The notes: a model not told the origin generated them from the sequence alone. Positions 51,745-60,655 are shown, numbered from the stretch's first letter. The stretch: 64,000 bases of DNA from Opitutaceae bacterium UBA2377 (GCA_002344205.1 DDSZ01000025.1:19807-83806); one strand, 5' to 3'. Translations and numbers: made by a program.

Positions 51745-54246
51745 ATGGATGACCTGGATCTAGCTGCGACGCTGAAGGGCTTTGCGCCCGGGCAGAAGGT
51801 TTTCAACCGTTACACGCTGAAAAAAATCCTCGGCCGTGGCGGCATGGGGGTGGTCTGGCTCGCGCGGGACGAGACGCTGGAGCTTGAGGTGGCCCTGAAG
51901 TTTCTGCCTGAAATCGTGGCCCTGGACCCCGAGGCGATGGCCGACCTCAAGCGCGAGACCCGTCGCAATCTTGACCTCACGCACCCCAACATCGTGCGGA
52001 TTTACGATTTTGTCTCGGACAGCCGCACGGCGGCCATCGCGATGGAATACGTGGACGGCCCCACGCTCTCGGCCCTGAAGATCGAAAAACCGGCGCGCGT
52101 GTTCTCCGTGGACGAATTGCGGCCATGGGTCACCCAGTTGTGCGCAGCCCTTGCCTACGCGCATACCCGGGCGAAAGTTGTCCACCGCGATCTGAAACCG
52201 GCCAACCTCATGATCACGGCCGCAGGCGACCTGAAGGTCACGGACTTCGGCATCGCGCGCGGCATTTCCGACAGCGTGAGCCGGGTAAGCGCCCAAATGG
52301 CCGGCAGCAGCGGCACGCCGGTTTACATGTCGCCGCAGCAGATGATGGGCGAGCGGGCGGCCGTGACGGATGATATTTACGCGATCGGGGTGACCCTTTA
52401 CGAGCTGCTGACGGGCAAGCCGCCGTTTCACTCGGGCAATATCGTCATGCAGGTGCAGATGAAGGTGCCGCCGTCGTTGGCCGAGCGCCGGGCCGAGCTG
52501 GGCATCGTGGGCGACCCCATCCCGGCATCATGGGAGGAGACCATCGCGGCGTGTCTGGCCAAGGAGCCGCAAGGTCGGCCATCAAGCATCGATGAACTGA
52601 AAACCCGGTTGGAATCGGCGCCCCAGCCAAAGTCCGGAGTGACTGGGCCAGTTTCCCGGGATGTGCCGGCGGAGCCGGCCCGCAGCCAGCCAGAACCTGC
52701 GGCGGTGGTTGCACGCACCGGGAGCGAAACCCGCGACCGCAAGTGGCTGGTGATGGGGGGGCTCGTCGCAGGCGTGGTGATCGTGGCTGGCATGGCTTAT
52801 TATTTTGGCACCAAGGCGTGGTCGCACCGGGCCGAGGATGTCCCGGAACCTTCCCGCATTGATCGGCCGGGGGCCGAGGTTGCGGAAGCGGTCGCGCCGG
52901 GCATCCGCCCGGTGGTGAGCATCCAGACGATGCCGGAAGGGGCCAGCGTGAGCGTGGCGTCCCTGGGTGGAGGCCTGGCCCCGCTGACCTTGTTGAACGT
53001 CGTGCCGGGAACCTACCGCGTGCAAGCGGAGATGCCCGGCTACGACATCTACGAGGGGGAAATCCTGGTCGAGCGGCCTGCGCCGGGAAAGACGGAGCCG
53101 CAGGTGGTCCGTCTGCCCTTGGTCAGAAGCACGGGTCAACTGCGCATAGTATCCGAGCCGGCCGGGTTGGCGTATGTGTTGACAGGTCCGGACGGTGCCG
53201 TCCGGCGGGGCAGGACGCCTGCACTTGAGCAACAGATCCCGGTGGGAACCTGGGAATTCACGGTGGCGCGCGAAGGATTCGGCGACCGGCGTGGTTCTGT
53301 TTTGGTGAAACGCGGGGAAGAAAGCAGCGTGCAAACGGATCTGGCGGATGGACGCCTGCTGATAGACTCCGACCCTCCGGGAGCGGAAGTTTGGTCCGGT
53401 GGCCAGCGGCTGGGCGTCACACCCTATGAATCGGCGCAAGCCAGACCCGGACGGCATGACTTGGAACTGCGCCTGACCGGCTACGCGCGCGCCCAAATCA
53501 ACCCGGAGGTCCTGCCTCGCGAGGCCACACGCCAGACGGTGGCGTTGCAGCGGCTGCCCCATCCGGTAGCCGGCTTGAACTGGGAGAACACTCTGGGCAT
53601 GCGGTTCGCGCCGGTGTCGGGGATGACGGCATTGGTCGCGGTGTGGGAAACGCGCGAGGCGGATTACGCTGCGTTTGCGCGGGCCACCAACCGGGGCGCC
53701 CGCACCGGCCGGGCGGCCGATCATCCCGCGGTGGAAATCTCGTGGGAGGATGCCCGGGCGTTTTGCGAATGGCTCACCGCCCAGGAAAGGCGGGAAGGCC
53801 GGTTGACGGCCCGGCAACGTTACCGCTTGCCGACGGATGCGGAATGGTCGCTGGCGGTGGGGCTGGCCAATGAACGCGGCGGATCGCCCAAAGAGAAGGA
53901 CGGGCGAATCAAGGATGTGTATCCTTGGGGCGCCGCGTGGCCGCCGCCGGCGGGTGCGGGCAATTATTCGCCCATTTTGGGCGTGGACGAATTTGAGGGT
54001 CTGGCCCCGGTGGGCAGCTTTCCCGCCAACCGCCACGGCTTGCACGACTTGGGCGGAAATGTCTGGGAGTGGTGCGAGGATTGGTATGACCCGGCCGCCC
54101 GCAACGCGCGGGTGCTGCGCGGCGCTTCCTTCAGCCGCTACGCCCGGGATTATCTGCTTTCATCCTACCGGAGCTTTGACCCTCCCGGGGCCCGTGACAT
54201 ATACACCGGGTTTCGCTGCGTGCTCGATGTTGACGCCCAGGACTGA
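51745..54246 (+). CDS. Ser/Thr protein kinase K5 with PEGA repeats and FGE-like domain
   Basis: An 833-residue Hanks kinase (K52, HRD 147-149, DFG 167-169, SPQ for APE). A single membrane helix (about 333-353, KWLVMGGLVAGVVIVAGMAY) leads to three PEGA-like units (about 389, 462 and 535; e.g. LLIDSDPPGAEVWSGGQRLG) and a C-terminal formylglycine-generating-enzyme-like domain (615-830): YRLPTDAEWSLAVGLANE, HGLHDLGGNVWEWCEDWYD, RVLRGASFSRYARDYLLSSY, TGFRCVL. The catalytic Cys pair of true FGEs is not present, so a binding role is more likely. The gene starts 16 bp after K4. Confidence 0.9.
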   Translation: MDDLDLAATLKGFAPGQKVFNRYTLKKILGRGGMGVVWLARDETLELEVALKFLPEIVALDPEAMADLKRETRRNLDLTHPNIVRIYDFVSDSRTAAIAMEYVDGPTLSALKIEKPARVFSVDELRPWVTQLCAALAYAHTRAKVVHRDLKPANLMITAAGDLKVTDFGIARGISDSVSRVSAQMAGSSGTPVYMSPQQMMGERAAVTDDIYAIGVTLYELLTGKPPFHSGNIVMQVQMKVPPSLAERRAELGIVGDPIPASWEETIAACLAKEPQGRPSSIDELKTRLESAPQPKSGVTGPVSRDVPAEPARSQPEPAAVVARTGSETRDRKWLVMGGLVAGVVIVAGMAYYFGTKAWSHRAEDVPEPSRIDRPGAEVAEAVAPGIRPVVSIQTMPEGASVSVASLGGGLAPLTLLNVVPGTYRVQAEMPGYDIYEGEILVERPAPGKTEPQVVRLPLVRSTGQLRIVSEPAGLAYVLTGPDGAVRRGRTPALEQQIPVGTWEFTVAREGFGDRRGSVLVKRGEESSVQTDLADGRLLIDSDPPGAEVWSGGQRLGVTPYESAQARPGRHDLELRLTGYARAQINPEVLPREATRQTVALQRLPHPVAGLNWENTLGMRFAPVSGMTALVAVWETREADYAAFARATNRGARTGRAADHPAVEISWEDARAFCEWLTAQERREGRLTARQRYRLPTDAEWSLAVGLANERGGSPKEKDGRIKDVYPWGAAWPPPAGAGNYSPILGVDEFEGLAPVGSFPANRHGLHDLGGNVWEWCEDWYDPAARNARVLRGASFSRYARDYLLSSYRSFDPPGARDIYTGFRCVLDVDAQD

Positions 54247-54269
54247 TTTTCGAACCAACCAAACCCATC

Positions 54270-54812
54270 ATGATAAACCAAAAGTACTGCACCCTGTTCC
54301 TGCTGGCTGTCGCCGCAATCCTTTCATCCGGCTGCGTGGCCACCGGCGCCAAATCCACCGCCATGACCATCGCGCTTCCGGCGGTCGAAAAACAGCATCC
54401 GGAAACCGTCGCGATCAGCGTATCCGGCGGAAAGGCGACCAACCCGCTCTGGACCTCGCAAGTGTCCAACGAGGATTTTCAGGCGGCTCTGATCTCAAGC
54501 ATCTCCGCCAGCAAGGTCTTTTCCGCCGTGGTGCAGGACGGCCAAAACGACCTGCTGCTGAAGGTCGAGCTGTTGAAACTGGCCCAGCCTTTGGCGGGAT
54601 TAAACATGACCGTGACGGCTGAAACCAGTTGGACGCTGACCAACCGGCTTGACGGAGCCGTGTTGTGGCAGAAGCAGATCAGCGAGGCTTACACCGCAAC
54701 CATGAGTGACGCGGTTGTCGGGGTGACGCGGCTCCGGCTGGCCAGTGAAGGTGCGATCCAGGCAGTCATCAAGACCGGGGTGGAGGAAATGTCCCGGATC
54801 AGGATCAAATGA
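54270..54812 (+). CDS. lipoprotein of unknown function
   Basis: A 180-residue lipoprotein: FLLAVAAILSSGCVATG has the lipobox SSGC. The mature part resembles small outer-membrane lipoproteins with an alternating strand/helix pattern (AVEKQHPETVAISVSGG, DNDLLLKVELLKL-like QNDLLLKVELLKLAQP, VTAETSWTLTNRLDGAVLWQ), ending in an amphipathic helix (AIQAVIKTGVEEMSRI). No known motif. It lies between K5 and the PP2C gene, whose start overlaps its stop by 4 bp. Confidence 0.75.
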   Translation: MINQKYCTLFLLAVAAILSSGCVATGAKSTAMTIALPAVEKQHPETVAISVSGGKATNPLWTSQVSNEDFQAALISSISASKVFSAVVQDGQNDLLLKVELLKLAQPLAGLNMTVTAETSWTLTNRLDGAVLWQKQISEAYTATMSDAVVGVTRLRLASEGAIQAVIKTGVEEMSRIRIK

Positions 54813-55615
54813 AAAAAGGGCAGTCATCCACCGGACTGCAATGGGCCGCGTTGAGCGACCAGGGGCGGCGGCGCAAGAACAACGAGGACGCCTGGGGCGC
54901 GTGGTCGTTTGGCCAGATGCTGGCCCGGATGCCGGAAGAGCCGCGCATCTGGCCGGCGGAGGGCTTCCTGCTGATGGTCAGCGACGGCATGGGCGGGGCC
55001 AAGGCCGGCGAGGTGGCCAGCCAGTTTTGCGTGGAGCGGCTGGCACGGGAACTGTATGCCCGCCGCCGGGAGCCCGACCGGGGCGCGGCCATGCGCACGG
55101 CTTTTGTCACCACTCATGAGGCGTTGATGGCCGAAGCGGATGCCGACCCCCTGAAGGAAGGCATGGGCGCCACCCTCTCCGCGCTCTGGTTGTTGCCGGA
55201 CGGGGCCTATTGGTTTGGCCATGTGGGCGACAGCCGCATCCATGCGGGCGGGCCTGATGGCTGGCAGCAGTTGACCGAGGACCAGAGCGTGGGCGCCGGT
55301 ATGGTCCGGCGCGGCGAGATGAGCGCCGAGGATGTGAACCGGCTGCGCTACCGTTCGATGCTGGAGCAGGTGATGGGCGGCGCGGGCGCGCCTTTGGAGC
55401 CGCAGATCGGCCGCGGCCAATGGTCCGCCGGGCTGGCCCTGGCGCTTTGTTCCGACGGGCTCTACGGCCCGCTAGGCGATGACATGGACGAATATTACCG
55501 CGAGGCGCTGGCCCGACCCAATCTGACCGAGGGCGCCCGCTGGCTGGTCGAGCAGGCCAATGACGCCGGGGGGCCCGACAACATCACGGTTTTGCTGGCA
55601 CGATTCGTGCCCTGA
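54809..55615 (+). CDS. PP2C-family protein phosphatase
   Basis: A 268-residue metal-dependent Ser/Thr phosphatase, the natural counterpart of the kinases. SDQGRRRKNNEDAWGAW holds the first Asp and ED pair; LMVSDGMGGAKAGEVAS, GMGATLSALWLLPD, GHVGDSRIHAG, LALCSDGLYGPLGDDM and AGGPDNITVLLARF follow in order with all metal-binding Asp residues present. No membrane helix, so it acts in the cytoplasm on the kinase domains or FHA-bound substrates. It overlaps the lipoprotein gene before it (ATGA). Confidence 0.93.
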   Translation: MKKGQSSTGLQWAALSDQGRRRKNNEDAWGAWSFGQMLARMPEEPRIWPAEGFLLMVSDGMGGAKAGEVASQFCVERLARELYARRREPDRGAAMRTAFVTTHEALMAEADADPLKEGMGATLSALWLLPDGAYWFGHVGDSRIHAGGPDGWQQLTEDQSVGAGMVRRGEMSAEDVNRLRYRSMLEQVMGGAGAPLEPQIGRGQWSAGLALALCSDGLYGPLGDDMDEYYREALARPNLTEGARWLVEQANDAGGPDNITVLLARFVP

Positions 55616-55624
55616 AATCGAGAT

Positions 55625-56002
55625 ATGAAAGACGATCTTAAGTCCAGACAGCAGCCGATCGGCTCGGATTGGGAGGAATTCCTCCGGGCGCACAGCGCCT
55701 TGGGGCTGCCCGAGATCAACCTCAGCGAACTCAACCCCGGCGACCGGCTGGTGGTCGAGACTTTGCACACCCGCTATGGGTTTGAATGGCGGGAAGGCGG
55801 CCAAGTCGAGCTTACGACCAACCGCGGCGACCGGCCGCATGGTCTGGTGCGTATCCAGGGTTGCACCTTTGGCCAATCCAGCAGTATCAAACCCGGCATG
55901 CTCTTCTGCGGCGGCAACCTGGAATATGTATCGGATGACGGCCGCATGCGGCATCTCACCACGGCCATCCGCTCCTTGGTGCTGTTGCGACGCAGCAACT
56001 GA
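55625..56002 (+). CDS. small hypothetical protein of the kinase unit
   Basis: A 125-residue cytoplasmic protein with no recognised domain. The core is beta-rich (DRLVVETLHTRYGFEWREGG, PHGLVRIQGCTFGQSSSIKP, LFCGGNLEYVSDDGRMRHLT). It has no signal peptide or membrane helix. Placed 9 bp after PP2C and 9 bp before K6, it is likely an adaptor or regulator of that pair. Composition is ordinary and the frame is well supported by the tight spacing. Confidence 0.7.
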   Translation: MKDDLKSRQQPIGSDWEEFLRAHSALGLPEINLSELNPGDRLVVETLHTRYGFEWREGGQVELTTNRGDRPHGLVRIQGCTFGQSSSIKPGMLFCGGNLEYVSDDGRMRHLTTAIRSLVLLRRSN

Positions 56003-56011
56003 CCCCACTTT

Positions 56012-59000
56012 ATGGACGATCTCGATCTTGGTGCGACCATCAAGGGCTTCTCCCCCGGGCAGAAAGTCTTCAACCGTTTCACGCTGCAGCGCATCCTCGG
56101 CCGGGGCGGCATGGGGGTGGTGTGGCTGGCGCGAGACGAGGACCTGGAGCGCGATGTCGCACTCAAGTTTCTGCCCGAGATCGTGGCGCTCGACCGTGAA
56201 TCGGTGGCCGAGCTGAAGCGCGAAACCCGCCGCAACCTCGAGCTGACGCACCCGCACATCGTGCGGATCTACGACTTTGTGCAGGATGCGCGCGCCGCGG
56301 CCATCTCGATGGAGTATGTCAACGGCTCCTCGCTTTCCGGACTGAAGGTGGACCGGCCGGGCGGCACTTTCCCGCTGGCGGATGTCACCCGCTGGGCCGG
56401 CCAGTTGTGCGAGGCCCTGAGCTACGCGCATGGGACCGCGAAGGTCGTGCACCGTGACCTGAAGCCGGCCAACCTGATGATCACCAGCGAAGGCGATCTG
56501 AAGATCACCGACTTCGGCATCGCCTGCAGCATCTCGGACAGTGTGTCGCGGGTTTCCAAGAACATGGATTCGTCGGGCACGCCGCTCTACATGTCGCCGC
56601 AGCAGATGATGGGCGACCGGCCCACCGCGGCGGACGACATCTACTCATTCGGTGCCACCCTATACGAACTGCTGGCCGGCAAGCCGCCGTTTTACACCGG
56701 CAACATCATCCTGCAGGTGCAGAACAAACTGCCGCCGTCCATGACCGAACGCCGGCAAGAACTGCACCTCACGGGGCTCGATCCCATTCCGGCGGAGTGG
56801 GAGACCGTGATCGCGAGTTGCCTCGCGAAGGATCCGGCCCAGCGCCCGGCCTCGATTGCGCTCGCCGCCGAGCGGTTGAGACTGAGCGGGGCCTTCACGG
56901 CTTACACGCCGCCTGCCAACCCGGCAGCCCCGCCGCCGGTCGTGCCGACGGCGAAACCCTCGCCCGCACCGGAGCCGGTTGCACCCAGGCCGGCGGCCGC
57001 GCCGGTCCCGGCAAAGCCGGTGAACAAGAAGGCGCTCTGGCTGGGTCTGGCCGCCGCGGTTATCATGGTGGCCGGTGCCGGTTACTGGCTGGGTGATGTG
57101 CCCAACCGGCTCAAGGCGGGACAGCGCATGACGGAGGCGCAGAAAGCGCTTTTTGCGAGCGACTGGCAGACCGCGCTGCTGGCGCTGCGCGAGGCCGTGA
57201 ACCTGCGACCCACCGATTTGGAGTATCGCCGGGAGTTCGATGAGGCGCAGCGGCGCTGGCTTGACATGGTGGAGAAGGAGATCGCCGGGGTCGCTCCGCG
57301 GCTGGCCTATGACCGGCTCGCCAATCGGGCTCCCGCCGCGGTGGCGCTGGTCGAGCCCTATTCGGAGACCTTTCGCCGCCTGTCGGAGGAAACGACCCGT
57401 GCGGTGCGCCAAATCGTGCAAACTGCCGTCAATCGCTCGCTGGCCCTGGTGGAGGAGCGCGATTTTGTGGCGGCTTTGGCGCAGTTGGATGAAGTGCGCG
57501 GCCATGCGGCCGTGCTGCCGGCTTTTGCCGCCACCGAGACCGATGTGCGGCGCAAGCGTGTGCTCGACGGCATCGAGGTGGCGTTGGAGCAATCGCAGCA
57601 GCTCAGGTTTCCCGACGCTTATGCGGTGCTGGAACTGGTGCGGGATGATTCCCGGCTGGCCGCTCAGGAACATGCGCGCGCGCTGCAACAGGTGCGCGAG
57701 GAAGAGGTGCAGGCCCGGCTGGTTCAGGTGCGCAACCTTGCGCGGGCGAACCGTTACGCCGAGGCCCAGATGGAACTCGGACACCTGCGGCAAAACGCAG
57801 TCCTGCTGCCGGCCGTTGAAGAAGTCGTCGGCGAGGTGAAAGCGTTGGCCGAAGACTTCAGCCTGAACCGGCTTTCCGTTGCCTTGGTGGCCGGCCAAGT
57901 GGCGGAGGCGGACGCGGCCCTGCAGGATTACGCCCGTTTCACGGATTCAACCTTTACCGTGACCGGTGCCGAACTGATTGGCAGCCGTGACTTGGAATCG
58001 TTTTTGCGGGCCATCGAACAATTGCGCATGCGGCCGGCCGCCGGCCAGCTTCGCACCCACGGCCGGGACATCGCCCTCGTGGCGGCGGTGCGGACCCGGT
58101 TTGCCGACGCGGATTCGGTCGCCCGCTTCCTGCGTCAAGAATTTCATGCTTGGAGTGAGGTTGAGGAAAAGAACGGCAGGCCCGGACTGGCCCTGTATCT
58201 GGCCGCTGAATCGCGGCGCGAAGGCGCGCCGGCCGACCCCGCCCGTGAGAACCGGCTGAAGGCCGCGCTCACCGCGGATGTGGGCCTGCGGCTTGCCTGG
58301 GCGCCAGACAATGTGGACAACAAGGCGACCGGGCCGTTGCGAACCGAACCGCTGAACGCCGTGCGCACCGCCCTGGAGCGCCGCGTGGCGGCGGTGATGC
58401 CGGTTGGCGCGGCGAACAGCCCGGGCGCGGTGAGCGTCGCGCTGACGATCAGCGGGCCGACCGACAGCAACCAGCCAAGCCGCCAGCGCCGGAGTTCTCG
58501 CTACCAGAGCGGCACGCGCACCGTGGACAATCCGCGCTACAGTCAATTGCAACGGCAGCTGGAAAATGCGGAAAATGATGTGGCAAACACCCAGCGCGCT
58601 TTAAACAACGTGCGGGCGGAGGCGCAGCGCATGGCGAACCAAGCCAGCAGCTCCGGCGACATGAACGCCGCGCTGGCCGGAGCATTGGCCGGCGGCATTG
58701 GCGTGGGCGTGGCGCAAAACAACGTGAACAAGGCGGTGAACAACCGGAACAATATCCGCAGCGACCTGCGCAACACGCCCCGCACCCTGACCGAGCCCAC
58801 GTATGCCGATGAGGCTTACGATGTCGTCACGCACAATGTTACCTACACGGCCGACCTCTCGGCGACTCCGGCCGGGGTGCGCAATCCCGTGCGTTGGCGC
58901 GCCCAGTTCGCGCACCAGACGACCGAGGTCACGGGCAATGCGAGTCGCGGCGTGCCGGTGCAGAGTCCCACTTATCCCGCGGCGGTGGACATCAGCCGCC

Positions 59001-59239
59001 AGCTTTCACAGCAACTGGTCGAGCGCGCGAGGGATATTGCGCCTCTGGAACAGCTCCTCGCCACGGCCAGCTTTGCGGCGCTTAACGAGCGCGGCCGTCA
59101 GGCTGGCCGCAAAGAGATCGACTTGGCCGATGACCAGTGGGGACTGCTCCTGCTCTGGCGGGGGATCAATATCGAACCCGCCGGCGCCGCCGACATCGAA
59201 GGTGCGGTGCGGCAGGCGATCGGGTTGCCGCGCCGCTGA
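56012..59239 (+). CDS. Ser/Thr protein kinase K6 with very large extracytoplasmic region
   Basis: A 1075-residue Hanks kinase (K52, HRD 147-149, DFG 167-169, GTPLYMSPQQ). A Pro/Ala linker leads to one membrane helix (about 340-362, ALWLGLAAAVIMVAGAGYWL). The remaining 710 residues are extracytoplasmic: a helical region at about 370-650 with repeat-like units (RQIVQTAVNRSLALVEERDF, ALQQVREEEVQARLVQVRN), a middle part around TADVGLRLAWAPDNVDNKAT, a Gly/Asn-rich stretch (MNAALAGALAGGIGVGVAQN), and a C-terminal domain. I recognise no named domain there. It is the last gene of the plus-strand unit. Confidence 0.88.
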   Translation: MDDLDLGATIKGFSPGQKVFNRFTLQRILGRGGMGVVWLARDEDLERDVALKFLPEIVALDRESVAELKRETRRNLELTHPHIVRIYDFVQDARAAAISMEYVNGSSLSGLKVDRPGGTFPLADVTRWAGQLCEALSYAHGTAKVVHRDLKPANLMITSEGDLKITDFGIACSISDSVSRVSKNMDSSGTPLYMSPQQMMGDRPTAADDIYSFGATLYELLAGKPPFYTGNIILQVQNKLPPSMTERRQELHLTGLDPIPAEWETVIASCLAKDPAQRPASIALAAERLRLSGAFTAYTPPANPAAPPPVVPTAKPSPAPEPVAPRPAAAPVPAKPVNKKALWLGLAAAVIMVAGAGYWLGDVPNRLKAGQRMTEAQKALFASDWQTALLALREAVNLRPTDLEYRREFDEAQRRWLDMVEKEIAGVAPRLAYDRLANRAPAAVALVEPYSETFRRLSEETTRAVRQIVQTAVNRSLALVEERDFVAALAQLDEVRGHAAVLPAFAATETDVRRKRVLDGIEVALEQSQQLRFPDAYAVLELVRDDSRLAAQEHARALQQVREEEVQARLVQVRNLARANRYAEAQMELGHLRQNAVLLPAVEEVVGEVKALAEDFSLNRLSVALVAGQVAEADAALQDYARFTDSTFTVTGAELIGSRDLESFLRAIEQLRMRPAAGQLRTHGRDIALVAAVRTRFADADSVARFLRQEFHAWSEVEEKNGRPGLALYLAAESRREGAPADPARENRLKAALTADVGLRLAWAPDNVDNKATGPLRTEPLNAVRTALERRVAAVMPVGAANSPGAVSVALTISGPTDSNQPSRQRRSSRYQSGTRTVDNPRYSQLQRQLENAENDVANTQRALNNVRAEAQRMANQASSSGDMNAALAGALAGGIGVGVAQNNVNKAVNNRNNIRSDLRNTPRTLTEPTYADEAYDVVTHNVTYTADLSATPAGVRNPVRWRAQFAHQTTEVTGNASRGVPVQSPTYPAAVDISRQLSQQLVERARDIAPLEQLLATASFAALNERGRQAGRKEIDLADDQWGLLLLWRGINIEPAGAADIEGAVRQAIGLPRR

Positions 59240-59245
59240 ATCGGT

Positions 59246-59752
59246 TCACATCGGGTAGAGAAAGGAATACTGCCCGGCGACGGGCACAAAGACGTCGCCC
59301 GTGAATTTGTAATCGCCGATGCCGACGACCGCGCCCGCGTGACGGTTGACGTTGCCAAGCCGGGTGCCGGCCCTGGCCAAACTGGCCCAGAACTCGCCGC
59401 GTTCATTGAGCGTCGGCGGCTCGGGCTCGCTCATGAACTGCGGACCGGGCATGTCGCCCTGACGGGCGCGATGGGCCTTGGCGGCCTTGTCGAGGGCGGT
59501 GAGATTTACCGTGTAATCGATGACAATCGTCCGTCCCACGTAGAGTTCCGGGCCATTGCGGACTTCACGCACCACGGCCACGATGGTGACGCGCCGGAGA
59601 CGGCCTTCGGCGGTTTTGGCTTCGTGGACGATACGGGAGGTCTCGTGCAGTTTGAACTGCTCGGAGGCGACCCGTTGAAAACCCGCGGGGTTGATGGCAC
59701 CGAAGGTCGTGAGTGTCGGCAGCAGACAAAGGAGCAGAAGTAGTCGGGTCAT
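59246..59752 (-). CDS. secreted hypothetical protein
   Basis: A 168-residue exported protein with signal peptide MTRLLLLLCLLPTLTTFGA. The mature part is beta-rich (LHETSRIVHEAKTAEGRL, RRVTIVAVVREVRNGPELYV, GRTIVIDYTVNLTALDKAAK), then a linker and NVNRHAGAVVGIGDYKFTGD. No motif recognised. Its stop lies 6 bp from the K6 stop on the other strand; the FHA-cyclase gene lies 21 bp upstream in the same direction, so the two are probably co-transcribed. Confidence 0.7.
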   Translation of the reverse strand: MTRLLLLLCLLPTLTTFGAINPAGFQRVASEQFKLHETSRIVHEAKTAEGRLRRVTIVAVVREVRNGPELYVGRTIVIDYTVNLTALDKAAKAHRARQGDMPGPQFMSEPEPPTLNERGEFWASLARAGTRLGNVNRHAGAVVGIGDYKFTGDVFVPVAGQYSFLYPM

Positions 59753-59773
59753 GATGGGGAAAGAAGGCAGGAT

Positions 59774-60655
59774 TCAGGCCAAGGCGAAGAGTTCATGCCG
59801 GCCTTCGAATCCTTTGAGGGCATGCAGCCCGGTGGAAGTGGCCCGGGGCTTCGGATCGGGCCAGGCGGCAAGGGCGGCGGGCGTGGCGGCGTAACGCACG
59901 CGGGCGGCCCCGGCGACCTTCTCCATGCGGAAGAGATAATTCACGCCTGCACCAAGCACCGATTCGACCCCGCCGGCAGCCGCTGCGCCCACCGTCACGC
60001 GGTCATGGTGCACGATCAGCCGGAAAGGCAGATGGGCGGTCTCGGCTTGCAACTCGCGGAGCGCGGCCAGCGCCGCGAAGAAACGGGCCGGGGGAAACGT
60101 GCGCACAGGCAGGTAGGCGAGAAACCCGTCGCCGAGATACACCTGAATGTCGGCCTTCTGGGCGGCGAACCCCGCGGCACAGGCCGAGAGCCAGCCGCCG
60201 ACACGTCGCGACACCTCCTCGGGAGGATGGCTTTGGGAAAAGGGAGTGAAGCCCTCGATATCGGCCAGCACCATCCAGGCTTCCTCGACGCGGATGGCGG
60301 GCCGGGTGATCAATTGGGTCTCGCTTTCGGCATGTTTGCGGGTGGTGGCACGCGGCGCGCCGCCGCGAAAAATGAGCTCCGTGCGGCCGAGCAGGATACG
60401 GTCGCCATCGGCGAGCTGGGTGGGGCGCAGCAGTCGCCGGCCGTTGACGTGGGTGCCGTTGGTGCTGCCGAGGTCCACGATCCAGAACTCACCGCCGGCC
60501 TGCGGATTGATGAGCGCGTGGCGGCGGGAGCACTCGGTATCGTTCAGCGAAATCTCGCAGGCGGAGCTGCGGCCAAGCGAAACCGGCCGGTCGAGCCGGG
60601 TGCGGGTTTTGTCGGCATGATCCAAGTAGGCGACGGCCACGATGCCCTCAGGCAT
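59774..60655 (-). CDS. FHA-domain class III nucleotidyl cyclase
   Basis: A 293-residue cytoplasmic protein. Residues 20-95 form an FHA domain (SLGRSSACEISLNDTECSRR, DLGSTNGTHVNGRRLL). Residues 125-290 form a class III cyclase-type catalytic domain: VLADIEGFTPFSQSHPPEE (first metal Asp), IQVYLGDGFLAYLP (second metal Asp in GDG), and LGAGVNYLFRMEKVAG (usual G-x-x-V-N-x-A-A-R-L-E). It could make cAMP or cGMP in response to phosphorylated partners; substrate-specificity residues are unclear. Last FHA gene of the island, next to K6. Confidence 0.85.
   Translation of the reverse strand: MPEGIVAVAYLDHADKTRTRLDRPVSLGRSSACEISLNDTECSRRHALINPQAGGEFWIVDLGSTNGTHVNGRRLLRPTQLADGDRILLGRTELIFRGGAPRATTRKHAESETQLITRPAIRVEEAWMVLADIEGFTPFSQSHPPEEVSRRVGGWLSACAAGFAAQKADIQVYLGDGFLAYLPVRTFPPARFFAALAALRELQAETAHLPFRLIVHHDRVTVGAAAAGGVESVLGAGVNYLFRMEKVAGAARVRYAATPAALAAWPDPKPRATSTGLHALKGFEGRHELFALA

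Noticed and set aside
53590..54240. Functional formylglycine-generating enzyme
   Set aside because: The catalytic cysteines are absent and no sulfatase gene is nearby.
31783..60655. Type VI secretion locus, suggested by kinase, PP2C and FHA together
   Set aside because: No tube, sheath, baseplate, VgrG, TssJLM or ClpV-like gene is present in the window.
31783..60655. Anti-phage defence island based on kinases
   Set aside because: No nuclease, integrase, restriction or toxin gene accompanies the kinases; the fused domains point to the envelope instead.
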